This document shows positions 18,886 through 26,401 of a stretch of 64,000 bases of DNA, in pieces (positions within the stretch are counted from its first letter, which is position 1; each line of letters starts with the position of its first letter). Source of the DNA: Betaproteobacteria bacterium (GTDB lineage: Bacteria > Pseudomonadota > Gammaproteobacteria > Burkholderiales > Ga0077523); assembly GCA_016713305.1 (NCBI GenBank), contig JADJPK010000004.1, positions 496,001 through 560,000 on the forward strand. The letters are read 5' to 3'. The notes under the pieces were generated by a model that was not told the origin of the DNA, did no database searches, and was given only the letters and a program-made list of their open reading frames with translations. The translations under genes and the position numbers were made by a program.

Positions 18886-19448
18886 CAGGCGTGACCGGCT
18901 TCGTCGGAAAGCGTCGCCAGATTGACTCCCAGAAGACCCATGGCCGCGGCCCAGCGGTCCGATGCGACGACCGAGAACATCAGGTCGGCAACCGCGGCCA
19001 CGGTGAGCCATGCGTTCTGCCGTATCTCTTCTTCCAGCTGTCCGGGTGCCCAGCCTGCATATCCCAGCGTGACCAGAAGATCCGACGGCCCTCCGCCCGA
19101 GGATACGGCCTGCAATATGTCGCGCGAAGTGGTCAACGCCACATCCTCCGCCACCACGAGCGTCGATTGCCAATCGCCGGCCGGCCGATGGAGAACGAAG
19201 CCGCGATCGACCTGGACAGGCCCGCCGAAATAGACCGGCCGGGCACCGAGTGAGTCATCGTGCAGATCCAGGTCAATCTGGGAAAAAAGGGCTTTGAGCG
19301 TGAGGTCGACCGGACGATTGACCACGACCCCGAGCGCACCACGCTCGTTGTGTTCGCAGACGTAGGTGAGTGTTTTCGAGAAGTTCGGATCGGCCATGTT
19401 GGGCATGGCGATCAGAAAATGATGAGTCAGATTGATGTGCGTCTCCAA
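18885..19448 (-). CDS. algH: YqgE/AlgH family protein
   Basis: Conserved 187-residue cytoplasmic protein of unresolved biochemistry, originally linked to alginate regulation in Pseudomonas. Family landmarks are LTHHFLIAMPNMADPNF, TYVCEHNERGALGVVVNRP, YFGGPVQVDRGFVLH and LGYAGWAPGQLEEEI. The only start that keeps the conserved N-terminus is a TTG at 19448, with GGAAGG touching it. The next ATG (MPNMADP) would remove conserved residues. It leads the ruvX-pyrRB group and diverges from the sigma-factor operon. Confidence 0.93.
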   Translation of the reverse strand: METHINLTHHFLIAMPNMADPNFSKTLTYVCEHNERGALGVVVNRPVDLTLKALFSQIDLDLHDDSLGARPVYFGGPVQVDRGFVLHRPAGDWQSTLVVAEDVALTTSRDILQAVSSGGGPSDLLVTLGYAGWAPGQLEEEIRQNAWLTVAAVADLMFSVVASDRWAAAMGLLGVNLATLSDEAGHA

Positions 19449-19619
19449 CCTTCCGTAAGGCGCATTTTATCCCGCCGGAGGGGCTCCCGCACCTCCGGGC
19501 CGATGGCTGCGGGGCGAGGAAGCTGCCAGCGTCGCGGATCGCGCCAATGCTAAGATCATCGCCGATCTTGCCTCGTCCCGGCCCAGTCCGGGGCACGAAA
19601 TCACCGGAGAACACGCGAT

Positions 19620-20183
19620 CTGGCTACCGAACAACAAGTCGCCGGTTTCCTTGCGGAGGTCGAACGGCGCGCCTACAAGCATGCGTTGTTTGCGGTCCGG
19701 GATGAGCAGGTGGCGCTGGACATCGTCCAGGACTCGATGCTCAAGCTGGTCGACAAGTACTCGACGAAACCCGCAGACGAGCTTCCGCTTCTGTTCCAGC
19801 GAATCCTGCAGAACACGATCCGGGACCATTTCCGGCGGCAGAAGGTCCGGAGCCTCTGGGGTACGCTGCTCTCGTCATTGTCTCCCGATGACGAGGAAGA
19901 CTCGGATCCGCTCGAGCGGATGGAGATCCAGGAGGGTGCGAACCGGGCCGGCACCCCGGCCGAACAGCTCGAACGGGCACAAGTGGCTGACTTGATCGGT
20001 CGCGCGCTCGAGCGGTTGCCTCCTCGTCAACGCCAGGCGTTTTTGCTCCGTTACTGGGAGGAACTGGATGTTGCAGAAACCGCCGAAGCCATGGGTTGCT
20101 CCGAGGGCAGCGTGAAGACGCACTGCTCTCGGGCGACCCATGCCATTGCTTCTTATCTTCGGGAAAGAGGGGTAAAGCCATGA
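19620..20183 (+). CDS. RNA polymerase sigma factor, sigma-70 family (ECF-like)
   Basis: A 187-residue alternative sigma factor. Region 2 reads HALFAVRDEQVALDIVQDSMLKLVDKY, a linker follows, and region 4 has LPPRQRQAFLLRYWEELDVAETAEAMGCS and SVKTHCSRA. Homologues begin about 22 residues before the first TTG (19686). In this frame the only suitable start is CTG at 19620, with GGAGA nine bases upstream, giving MATEQQVAGFLAEVERRAY. It is the first gene of a four-gene operon with overlapping stop/start codons. The next gene encodes a single-pass membrane protein that could act as its anti-sigma, which is an inference from position. Confidence 0.85.
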   Translation: MATEQQVAGFLAEVERRAYKHALFAVRDEQVALDIVQDSMLKLVDKYSTKPADELPLLFQRILQNTIRDHFRRQKVRSLWGTLLSSLSPDDEEDSDPLERMEIQEGANRAGTPAEQLERAQVADLIGRALERLPPRQRQAFLLRYWEELDVAETAEAMGCSEGSVKTHCSRATHAIASYLRERGVKP

Positions 20184-20566
20184 ACGAACACGAGAATGGC
20201 CGGCAGATAGCCCGCTATCTCGACGACGGCGTGGCCGATCTTTCCCCTGCTGTCGTCCAACGGCTGGAACGGGCCAGGATGGTCGCGCTGTCCCGGATGT
20301 CGGATGTCGAGACGGTAGCCACGGCGCCTGCGTTGGCCGGTGGTGGGTCCGGACGGGACGTGCAGCGCGATTCCGGTTCGCACAGCCGAAGCTTCCTGAT
20401 GACGGGGTTCTTCCTGCTGGCCTTGCTGCTCGCCATCTACCTGTGGCAGGAGTCCGTGTCGCCTCCCGAGACCGAGGAACTGGATCTGCTGGCCGACGAA
20501 CTCCCCATCAACGCCTACCTGGACAAGGGCTTTCACCAATGGATTTCCGGCTCATTGCAGCAATAG
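20180..20566 (+). CDS. DUF3619-like membrane protein
   Basis: A 128-residue protein with a cytoplasmic N-terminus (NGRQIARYLDDGVADLSP, then an arginine-rich helix) and one transmembrane segment near residues 73-89 (MTGFFLLALLLAIYLWQ). A short acidic periplasmic tail follows. Its ATGA start overlaps the sigma-factor stop. The topology resembles an anti-sigma factor, but no zinc-binding anti-sigma motif is visible. Family assignment to DUF3619 is from the N-terminal pattern and operon position. Confidence 0.75.
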   Translation: MNEHENGRQIARYLDDGVADLSPAVVQRLERARMVALSRMSDVETVATAPALAGGGSGRDVQRDSGSHSRSFLMTGFFLLALLLAIYLWQESVSPPETEELDLLADELPINAYLDKGFHQWISGSLQQ

Positions 20567-20964
20567 GGGTGCTGACGGGGACCCTCGGCACAGCCCCTGT
20601 CGCGGCTCAGTCGCAGGCTCAACCGCCTGCCTGGGTGCAGTTGAGTCCGCAACAGCAAGAGATCCTCAAGCCTTTCGAACGAGATTGGGACACTCTGGAG
20701 CCTGAACGGCGCGAGCGCTGGCTGGCAGTCGCAAGGAAATATCCCACGCTCAATCCGGAACAGCAGCAACGGCTGAAGACACGAATGCAGCGCTGGGCAT
20801 CGCTGTCGCCGCAGCAGCGTGCCGAAGCCCGTTCACTTTTCAAGCAGATTCAGCAACTCCCGCCCGACAAACGCCGCGAGTTGATGCAGAAGTGGCAGGA
20901 GTACGATCAGTTTCCCCCGGAGTTGAAGGAGGCACTCCGCGCCGCGAGGATGAAGAAGCCATGA
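20539..20964 (+). CDS. DUF3106 exported protein
   Basis: A 141-residue periplasmic protein: signal peptide about residues 1-23, then short repeats rich in Gln, Arg and Trp (WVQLSPQQQEILKPFERDW, RWASLSPQQRAEARSLFKQ, QQLPPDKRRELMQKWQEY). This pattern is typical of DUF3106. A metal-, stress- or folding-sensor role is imaginable from similarity to CpxP-like helical proteins, but this is not shown. It starts inside the end of the previous gene. Confidence 0.78.
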   Translation: MDFRLIAAIGVLTGTLGTAPVAAQSQAQPPAWVQLSPQQQEILKPFERDWDTLEPERRERWLAVARKYPTLNPEQQQRLKTRMQRWASLSPQQRAEARSLFKQIQQLPPDKRRELMQKWQEYDQFPPELKEALRAARMKKP

Positions 20965-21431
20965 GCCCGATGTCAGTGACACGATCACCAGACACCTTGG
21001 CACCTGCCGATGCCCTGCCGCTCACCCTGGCGCCGCTCTGGCCTCGATTCGGAGCTCTTGTTTATGACGCGATACTCCTCTTCGGCGTGACCTTTCTTGC
21101 GTCCTGGATCTTTGTCGTCCTGGTGGGCGACTCCACGGCGGGCCCCCGAAGGTTCGGGTACCAGCTCTATCTGGCGGCCGTGGTTGGCGCCTACTTCATG
21201 TTTTGCTGGCTGCGCACGGGGCAGACCCTGGCCATGAAGACCTGGGGACTGAGACTGGTGGACCAGACGGGTGGTGGCCTGTCGCCCCGAAAGGCATTCG
21301 CCCGCTATCTGCTGGCGCTCGCGGGAACGCTGTGTGGCGCCTTGGGCTTCCTGTGGGCTCTCGTGGACGCTGATCGCCAGTTTCTGCATGACCGGTTGAT
21401 GCGCACCAGAATCGTCAAAGCGCCGATCTGA
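20961..21431 (+). CDS. RDD family membrane protein
   Basis: A 156-residue integral membrane protein of the RDD family. The first helix begins RFGALVYDAILLFGVTFLAS, and the characteristic loop GQTLAMKTWGLRLVDQTGG and final helix with DADRQFLHDRLMRTRIV are present. RDD proteins are of mostly unknown function; some act in ion homeostasis. It is the last gene of the sigma-factor operon, with an ATGA overlap with the DUF3106 gene. Confidence 0.9.
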   Translation: MSPMSVTRSPDTLAPADALPLTLAPLWPRFGALVYDAILLFGVTFLASWIFVVLVGDSTAGPRRFGYQLYLAAVVGAYFMFCWLRTGQTLAMKTWGLRLVDQTGGGLSPRKAFARYLLALAGTLCGALGFLWALVDADRQFLHDRLMRTRIVKAPI

Positions 21432-21552
21432 AGCCGCCCCCCCCTCCGGAGGCCTTTGCGCATCGAAGCTTCGCCTGGCTCGAACGCCCCGGGCAAGGTC
21501 CGGGGGTCGCTGAACGCCGCGGTCCCGGAAACGAGTCGCCGCAAGATTTCCC

Positions 21553-22629
21553 CTATCGGCGCTCCACGCGCCAAAGCAGCAGGGCTCCCAGCGCGAAGAA
21601 CAACGTGGTGGGGAATGCCGCACTGAACAGCGGCGACCAGGCGTTGAGCAATCCCAGGTGCCCGAACAGCCTCGAAACGAGGTGAAAACCGAGGCCTAGC
21701 ATGATCCCACCGAAAATCTTGCCGCTGATACCGCCCTCGCGGACACGGAGGTAAGCAAAGGGCAAGGCCAGGACCATCATCACGATCACTGCAAGCGGAT
21801 ACACGAGTTTCGAGTAGAGCGCGATCTCGTGCCTCGCCGTCGCCTGTTGATTCTCGCGCAAGTGTCCGATGAAACTGTACAGATCGAACAAGGACATGCG
21901 CTCGGGGACCACCATCAGCACGTTCAGAATGGAAGGGTTTAGGACCGAATGCCACTGAATCTCGTCCAGATGCCCGGCTTCGGTCCGATCCGGATGGAAG
22001 CGCGTGCGGGATACGTCCCGCAGACGCCAACGATCGGCACCCTGGTACTCCGCGGAGCGTGCCTCGCTGATGGTGCGCAGCCGATAGGCGTCGTCGAACT
22101 CGTAGATGCGCACGCCCGTCAGAGCGGCATCGGTGCTCACCTGGGCGACGTTCACGAAGCTTGCATCGTCCTTGACCCACAGTCCCGAACGGAATTCCTG
22201 AGCAACCACGCCCGTGTTCGTGGCGCGCAGGAGCAACCGTTGGGCCGCCGTCTCCGAGTACGGGGCAACGAATTCCCCGATGAGAAAGGTCGCCGCGGCG
22301 AACAGCAAGCCCAATGGAAGGATGGCAACGACCATGGCCTGGGCCGACACCCCCGAAACCCGCATCACGGTGTACTCGGAGTGGGCCACCATCTGGGCTA
22401 CGGCGAACAACGTCCCCAGCAAGGCCGCAATGGGAAACAGCTCATAGAGATGTCCCGGCACCGACAGAGCCACCTTGAGGAGCGCAAGGGACAACCGGTA
22501 TTTTCCCTTGCCGACGTCGCCCAGTTCCTGGATGAAGTCGAAGAACGAGAAAAGCATGAGAAGCGCCAGGAACACGAGGAGGGTGGAGCCGAAAACCTGG
22601 CGGCTCACGTAGCGCCTGAGGGTCCTCAT
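21553..22629 (-). CDS. lptG: LPS export ABC transporter permease LptG
   Basis: Inner-membrane permease of the LptB2FG complex that extracts lipopolysaccharide and passes it to LptC/LptA. The 358-residue protein starts MRTLRRYVSRQVFGSTLLVF. It has three N-terminal helices, a periplasmic beta-jellyroll region (about 130-260) and three C-terminal helices ending LLLWRVERR. The ATG overlaps the lptF stop (ATGA), and the order lptF-lptG is standard. Confidence 0.95.
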   Translation of the reverse strand: MRTLRRYVSRQVFGSTLLVFLALLMLFSFFDFIQELGDVGKGKYRLSLALLKVALSVPGHLYELFPIAALLGTLFAVAQMVAHSEYTVMRVSGVSAQAMVVAILPLGLLFAAATFLIGEFVAPYSETAAQRLLLRATNTGVVAQEFRSGLWVKDDASFVNVAQVSTDAALTGVRIYEFDDAYRLRTISEARSAEYQGADRWRLRDVSRTRFHPDRTEAGHLDEIQWHSVLNPSILNVLMVVPERMSLFDLYSFIGHLRENQQATARHEIALYSKLVYPLAVIVMMVLALPFAYLRVREGGISGKIFGGIMLGLGFHLVSRLFGHLGLLNAWSPLFSAAFPTTLFFALGALLLWRVERR

Positions 22630-23708
22630 TTCCGCCTCCGGCGGATCAGGGGTACGACCGATTGCCGTCGCCACAGGAGAAAGGCCAGGACGGCGAGCAT
22701 CGCGGCGTGTACCGCGGTCCATCCCAGCCAGATCGGAATCCGCCCCTGTCCGACCCACGACTGGAAGACCGACAGCAGGTTGCTGTAGACCATGTAGAGA
22801 AGCATGGCGAGGATAAGATTGAGTGATCGGCCCGCACGCGGATTCACGAAACTCATGGGGACGGCAATCAGCGACAGGATGAGCGCGCTCACGGGAATGC
22901 CGACCCGCCAGGTGAGTTCGGCGTGGTGCGAGGGAGTTCGATCGCGTAGCAGATCCAGCGTGGGAACCGAACTGATGGAGGGGATGTACTTGCTCGATTC
23001 GTGTGTCTCGATCCGGACGGCATAACGCTCGAATTCAGTCACCCGGTAGTCCGCGCTGCCCGGTTGCCCTTCGTATCGACGTCCGTTCAGCAGGACGAGA
23101 AACCGATCGCCGTTGGCGACGGTCTCCGCGTAGCCTCTCGCCGCTACCATGACTCCGGCACGCCCGTTCTGCTTGGAGTGCACGAAGACATTGGCCACCA
23201 TCGACAGATCAGCGGTCAGCTTCTCCACGAAGTACACCCGGTCCGCCTGCTTCGATTCCTTGAAGACGCCGGGCGAAATCACCGACACGTCGTCCCTGCT
23301 CTCGATCTGGTGACGATATACGTCCGCCTTCTCCACAGCCCAGGGCGACAGCACGAGCGACAGCAGCGCGATGGTGAAGATGAAAGGAAGGGAAAAGGAC
23401 AGGACCGGCCGGATCCAGGAGAGCAGGCTGCGGCCGGACACGAACCAGACGACCATCTCGGAATCTCGATAGCTCCTTGTGAGCGTCGTCAGCACCGAGA
23501 TGAAGACGGTCAGCGCGAGCAGTATCGGAAGGTAGCGCAGTGCGGCAAGACCGAGCAGGATCAGCACCCCGTCGGGAGGGATGACGCCCTGCGCCGCCCA
23601 TCCCAGCATTCGAATGAGCTGGGTGGTGACGGTGATCATGAGCAGCACAGCGAACACCACGACCCCGGTGTTCATGAATTCGCGCCGGAGCGCGCGATGG
23701 AAGAGCAC
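22626..23708 (-). CDS. lptF: LPS export ABC transporter permease LptF
   Basis: Partner permease of LptG in lipopolysaccharide transport. Helices at both ends flank a periplasmic domain, and the hallmark MITVTTQLIRMLGWAAQG follows the first helix. The chosen start is GTG at 23708 (VLFHRALRREFMNTG), matching family length (360 residues). A longer in-frame version would include non-conserved residues. The start is 97 bases from the divergent pepA start, so the two genes share a control region. Confidence 0.94.
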   Translation of the reverse strand: MLFHRALRREFMNTGVVVFAVLLMITVTTQLIRMLGWAAQGVIPPDGVLILLGLAALRYLPILLALTVFISVLTTLTRSYRDSEMVVWFVSGRSLLSWIRPVLSFSLPFIFTIALLSLVLSPWAVEKADVYRHQIESRDDVSVISPGVFKESKQADRVYFVEKLTADLSMVANVFVHSKQNGRAGVMVAARGYAETVANGDRFLVLLNGRRYEGQPGSADYRVTEFERYAVRIETHESSKYIPSISSVPTLDLLRDRTPSHHAELTWRVGIPVSALILSLIAVPMSFVNPRAGRSLNLILAMLLYMVYSNLLSVFQSWVGQGRIPIWLGWTAVHAAMLAVLAFLLWRRQSVVPLIRRRRK

Positions 23709-23805
23709 GACTTTGACTTTTCTCCGAGGCGGCGAGGATAATTTTTCGCCTTGATGCCCAGTCATCCAGTTGCGGCGATTGAGCCCAATCCTAACAGGAG
23801 AACCC

Positions 23806-25293
23806 GTGGAATTCAGCCTCAAACACACTTCGGCGGATCGGATCCGCAGCGCCTGCGTCGTGGTCGGACTATATGACGACGGTTCCTGGGCGCCTTCGGC
23901 GCTTGCGATCGACAAGGCGGCGTCCGGTCATCTGACCGCACTGCTTCGCCGTGACGATCTCAAAGGCAAGGCAGGAAGCTGCGCCCTGCTTCACGCTGTT
24001 CCGGGAATCGCGGCGGCTCGAGTCGCGGTCGTAGGGCTGGGCAAGAAGGCGGACCTGTCCACCAAGGCCTTTCGCGAGGCGGCCGCAGCCGGCTTGCGGG
24101 CAGCCGCGTCGAGCGGTGCGAACGAAGCGATGTGCTTTTCGGCGGAATGGGACACGGTGTCCATGACCATGGCGGACCGCATCATGCATACGGTTCTCGT
24201 CGCGGCAGACGGGGCGTACCGCTTCGACCATCTCAAGAGCAAGAAAGACGCTTCCGCCGCCGTTCTCGACAAGGTCGGCATAGGTCTCGAAACCCGCCCT
24301 GGCGCGGCCGAAACGAGAGCGTTGGTGCAGGCGGCCGCCCTGGGGGAGGGCGTGTCCCTGGCCAAGGATCTCGGCAATCTTCCCAGCAACATCTGCACAC
24401 CCGCCTATCTTGCCCAGACCGCCCGGGATCTGGGGAAAGCCTATGGATTCAAGACCACCGTTCTCGAGCGCCGTGACATGGAGAAGCTCGGCATGGGCTC
24501 CTTCCTGTCCGTGACCAAGGGAAGCCAGGAACCGCCGAAGTTCATCGTCATGGAGTACTCCAAAGGACGAAAGAAGGACAAGCCGGTGGTGCTGGTGGGC
24601 AAGGGGATCACGTTCGACACGGGCGGCATCTCTCTCAAGCCCTCTGCTGAAATGGACGAGATGAAGTACGACATGTCCGGAGCCGGCAGCGTCCTTGGCA
24701 CGTTCAAGGCCGTCGCCGCCATGGATCTGCCGATCAATCTGGTGGGTCTCATTCCGGCGTGCGAGAACATGCCGAGCGGAACTGCCACGAAACCAGGCGA
24801 TATCGTGACGTCCATGTCGGGTCAGACAATCGAGATCCTGAACACCGACGCCGAGGGTCGCCTGATTCTTTGCGATGCGTTGACCTACGCTGAGCGCTAC
24901 CAGCCCGCAGCCGTCATCGACATCGCCACTCTTACGGGGGCGTGCGTCATTGCGCTTGGTCACGTGGTGACCGGCATGTTCGCGAACATGGATGCGCTTG
25001 CCGAGGAGCTGGAGGACACGGGAAAGTTCATCTGGGACCGCGTCTGGCACATGCCGATGCTCGATGACTACCAGGAGCAGATCAAGAGTCCCTTTGCCGA
25101 CATGGCCAATATCGGAGGCCGCCCCGGAGGAAGCGTGACCGCCGCCTGCTTCCTTTCCCGCTATGCGGGTGCATATCCTTGGGCACACCTGGACATCGCG
25201 GGCACCGCATGGAAATCGGGCAAGGACAAGGGTTCGACAGGTCGCCCAGTCCCCTTGCTCACAGCCTTTCTGATGCGTCGGGCCATGCAGTAG
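23806..25293 (+). CDS. pepA: Leucyl aminopeptidase
   Basis: Two-metal M17 aminopeptidase; in enterobacteria it is also a DNA-binding accessory factor. The 495-residue product contains VGKGITFDTGGISLKP with the metal-binding lysine and aspartate, and the signature NTDAEGRL (346-353). The start is GTG at 23806, because AGGAG lies five bases upstream and the N-terminus EFSLKHTSADR is then as in homologues. holC follows six bases after the stop; pepA-holC-valS order is widely conserved. Confidence 0.96.
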   Translation: MEFSLKHTSADRIRSACVVVGLYDDGSWAPSALAIDKAASGHLTALLRRDDLKGKAGSCALLHAVPGIAAARVAVVGLGKKADLSTKAFREAAAAGLRAAASSGANEAMCFSAEWDTVSMTMADRIMHTVLVAADGAYRFDHLKSKKDASAAVLDKVGIGLETRPGAAETRALVQAAALGEGVSLAKDLGNLPSNICTPAYLAQTARDLGKAYGFKTTVLERRDMEKLGMGSFLSVTKGSQEPPKFIVMEYSKGRKKDKPVVLVGKGITFDTGGISLKPSAEMDEMKYDMSGAGSVLGTFKAVAAMDLPINLVGLIPACENMPSGTATKPGDIVTSMSGQTIEILNTDAEGRLILCDALTYAERYQPAAVIDIATLTGACVIALGHVVTGMFANMDALAEELEDTGKFIWDRVWHMPMLDDYQEQIKSPFADMANIGGRPGGSVTAACFLSRYAGAYPWAHLDIAGTAWKSGKDKGSTGRPVPLLTAFLMRRAMQ

Positions 25294-25299
25294 CGCCTC

Positions 25300-25728
25300 A
25301 TGACCCAGATTGATTTCTATACACGGGCGTCAGACCGCCTGAGGATGGCATGCATCCTCTGCGGCAAGGCATGGAGCCGAGGCATTCCGGTGGTCGTGGC
25401 CACGGCGGATTCCGCCATGACGGAGGCGGTCGACCGCGCCATGTGGATGCACCCCGCCACCGGATTCCTCCCGCACGTACGTGCTCGTCACCGCCTGGCG
25501 CCCGTTACGCCGGTGATCCTGGATCATGAACTCGAAGGAATCGACCGGCGCGGGCTTCTGGTCAACCTCCGGCCAGATGCCCCCGACGTATTCAGCAGCT
25601 TCGAACGCCTCATCGAGATCGTATCGAATGACGAAGAAGATGTTCACGCGGGCCGGCAACGCTATCGTTTCTATCGTGACCGCGGTTACGAGATCAGAAC
25701 GCACGATCTTGGCGAGGTACGTCAATGA
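25300..25728 (+). CDS. holC: DNA polymerase III chi subunit
   Basis: Clamp-loader accessory protein that links the polymerase III holoenzyme to single-stranded-DNA-binding protein. The 142-residue sequence begins TQIDFYTRASDRLRMACILCGKAW, typical of HolC. Further conserved features are LPHVRA and the C-terminal block RQRYRFYRDRGYEIRTHDL. It sits between pepA and a proline-rich protein whose start overlaps its stop. Confidence 0.93.
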   Translation: MTQIDFYTRASDRLRMACILCGKAWSRGIPVVVATADSAMTEAVDRAMWMHPATGFLPHVRARHRLAPVTPVILDHELEGIDRRGLLVNLRPDAPDVFSSFERLIEIVSNDEEDVHAGRQRYRFYRDRGYEIRTHDLGEVRQ

Positions 25729-26276
25729 ACGAGGATGCGGCTGGAAGGCCTGGGGAGGACGAGGACGAGGAAGAAGTGCTCTTGCGTGCCGATTATCTGA
25801 TGCGCCGCCACAAGGGTGTGGGCGACCCGCCTGGGCAGCCCGCACGATCCTCGCCCCGCGACCTCGACGAGATCCCCCTTCTTACCGATCTCGTGAGTCC
25901 CGGGACCCGCCCCCTCGATACCGACCCGGCGCAGCCTTCCCCGGTACCGCCGACGCCAGAACAACCGGGAGAATCGTCAGATCCGGCCCCGACGCCACCA
26001 TTGGTCGGGGGCCTCGCGCCGCAGCATCCTCAATCCTTGTCACAAGTGCCTCTTCCGCCCCTGAACGAAGAAGCGATTGCCACTCTGAAGGCGAGGCTGG
26101 AAGCGGATATCTCGGCGCTACTGGAAACACGTATCCGGAGTGAACTCACATCGGGCCTCAATCACATGTTGAGTGAAGCGTTTCCGGTCATGCGCGATCA
26201 GGTCCGGCGGATCGTAAAGGAGGCCCTGGAGGAAGATCGTTGGGCAAGACGTGACGATCCGACACAGGACGTTTGA
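25725..26276 (+). CDS. Proline-rich hypothetical protein downstream of holC
   Basis: A 183-residue protein not assigned a function. An acidic N-terminus (GEDEDEEEVLLRADYLMRRH) precedes a proline-rich low-complexity middle. A predicted helical C-terminal segment (about 110-175, LKARLEADISALLETRIRS onward) probably mediates oligomerisation. Betaproteobacteria often carry such a gene (DUF2486-like) at this position. The ATGA overlap with holC suggests coupled translation. No signal peptide or membrane segment is seen. Confidence 0.7.
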   Translation: MNEDAAGRPGEDEDEEEVLLRADYLMRRHKGVGDPPGQPARSSPRDLDEIPLLTDLVSPGTRPLDTDPAQPSPVPPTPEQPGESSDPAPTPPLVGGLAPQHPQSLSQVPLPPLNEEAIATLKARLEADISALLETRIRSELTSGLNHMLSEAFPVMRDQVRRIVKEALEEDRWARRDDPTQDV

Positions 26277-26401
26277 CCTCCCTGAAAAGGCGCGCCTCTG
26301 CGGCACCATCACTGCAATGCGCTGGAAAGCGGCATCTGTCTGACGTTGCGCTGCAGAATTCGGGATAATCCAAGGCTTGTTCGCCTGCCCGGTTTCCCGA
26401 G

